From Collinsella sp. AF33-16 (GTDB lineage Bacteria > Actinomycetota > Coriobacteriia > Coriobacteriales > Coriobacteriaceae): 64,000 nt of DNA. The stretch's first letter is position 1. The number at the start of each line of letters is the position of its first letter. The stretch is taken from contig NZ_QRQC01000013.1 in assembly GCF_003475325.1 (NCBI RefSeq), positions 13,377-77,376 of the forward strand. Reading direction: 5' to 3'. The position numbers and the translations under genes are program-made. Below the pieces are notes generated by a model, which worked only from the letters and a program-made list of their open reading frames with translations, did not search any database and had not been told where the DNA came from. Of the stretch, positions 63,922-64,000 are shown piece by piece.

Positions 63922-64000
63922 GTCTCCCACCGCAGGACCTGAGGGCTGACCTTCGCGGACGTCCTCGGACATGAAAGAACCCCCGCTGCGCACTGAACTG

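Overview
The window reads as a chromosome segment of a high-GC, anaerobic, gut-type actinobacterium, most likely of the Coriobacteriia (Collinsella-like). The reasons are HspR-type control of dnaK-grpE-dnaJ and clpB, an actinobacterial FhaA-FhaB-phosphatase-RodA/PBP-PknB cluster, pyruvate:ferredoxin oxidoreductase with a small 2[4Fe-4S] ferredoxin, a mannose-family PTS, and unusually many intergenic palindromic repeats. The genus is inferred from gene content and was not tested.

Layout. 1-2270: a complete IS3-family insertion sequence that truncates an upstream gene and lies against a decayed, oppositely oriented IS3 remnant, then two long inverted repeats. 2290-6241: the de novo NAD operon nadA-nadB-nadC with its likely repressor niaR and a 19-bp-arm palindrome upstream. 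6446-6631: ferredoxin. 7154-11589: heat-shock operon dnaK-grpE-dnaJ-hspR. 11861-14161: aconitase-family hydratase. 14293-18019: an accessory patch of two small membrane-anchored proteins and an ATPase, separated by arrays of hairpin repeats. 18082-20825: clpB, sharing a 27-bp palindrome with dnaK. 20957-26227: a 57-aa protein, an AAA_14/DUF4143 ATPase behind a 26-bp-arm palindrome, a membrane-anchored protein, a DUF5692 membrane protein and a TetR regulator. 26417-29719: a large Fe-S flavoprotein oxidoreductase and hypA. 30097-33379: mannose-type PTS (EIIAB, EIIC, EIID) and a DUF956 protein. 33515-33897: tRNA-Arg(CCT) followed by 128-bp tandem repeats built from pieces of the tRNA.

33998-44196 (minus strand) is a cell-wall and phosphosignalling operon: a second kinase, FhaA, FhaB, a PP2C phosphatase, a fused SEDS glycosyltransferase/penicillin-binding protein, and PASTA kinase PknB. 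44634-50497 is a compact accessory system: a membrane protein with two LuxR-type DNA-binding domains, a secreted four-cysteine protein, two ABC permeases, an ABC ATPase and an exported lipoprotein-like protein. It is the best candidate for an undescribed system. 50603-55999 holds a YcxB-like protein and dnaX...ybaB-recR, with two small unknown genes between dnaX and ybaB. 56245-59933 is a second kinase/FHA operon (membrane protein, kinase with membrane domain, FHA protein). 60382-63921 is pyruvate:ferredoxin oxidoreductase.

Repeats are the other main theme. At least four families of intergenic palindromes recur inside the window: an 80-bp tandem hairpin unit, CCACCACAAAGG hairpins, GGAAACTGC-type hairpins and AGTTGCGGTG hairpins. 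Several single-copy palindromes sit where operators would be expected. No CRISPR array or rRNA gene was seen.
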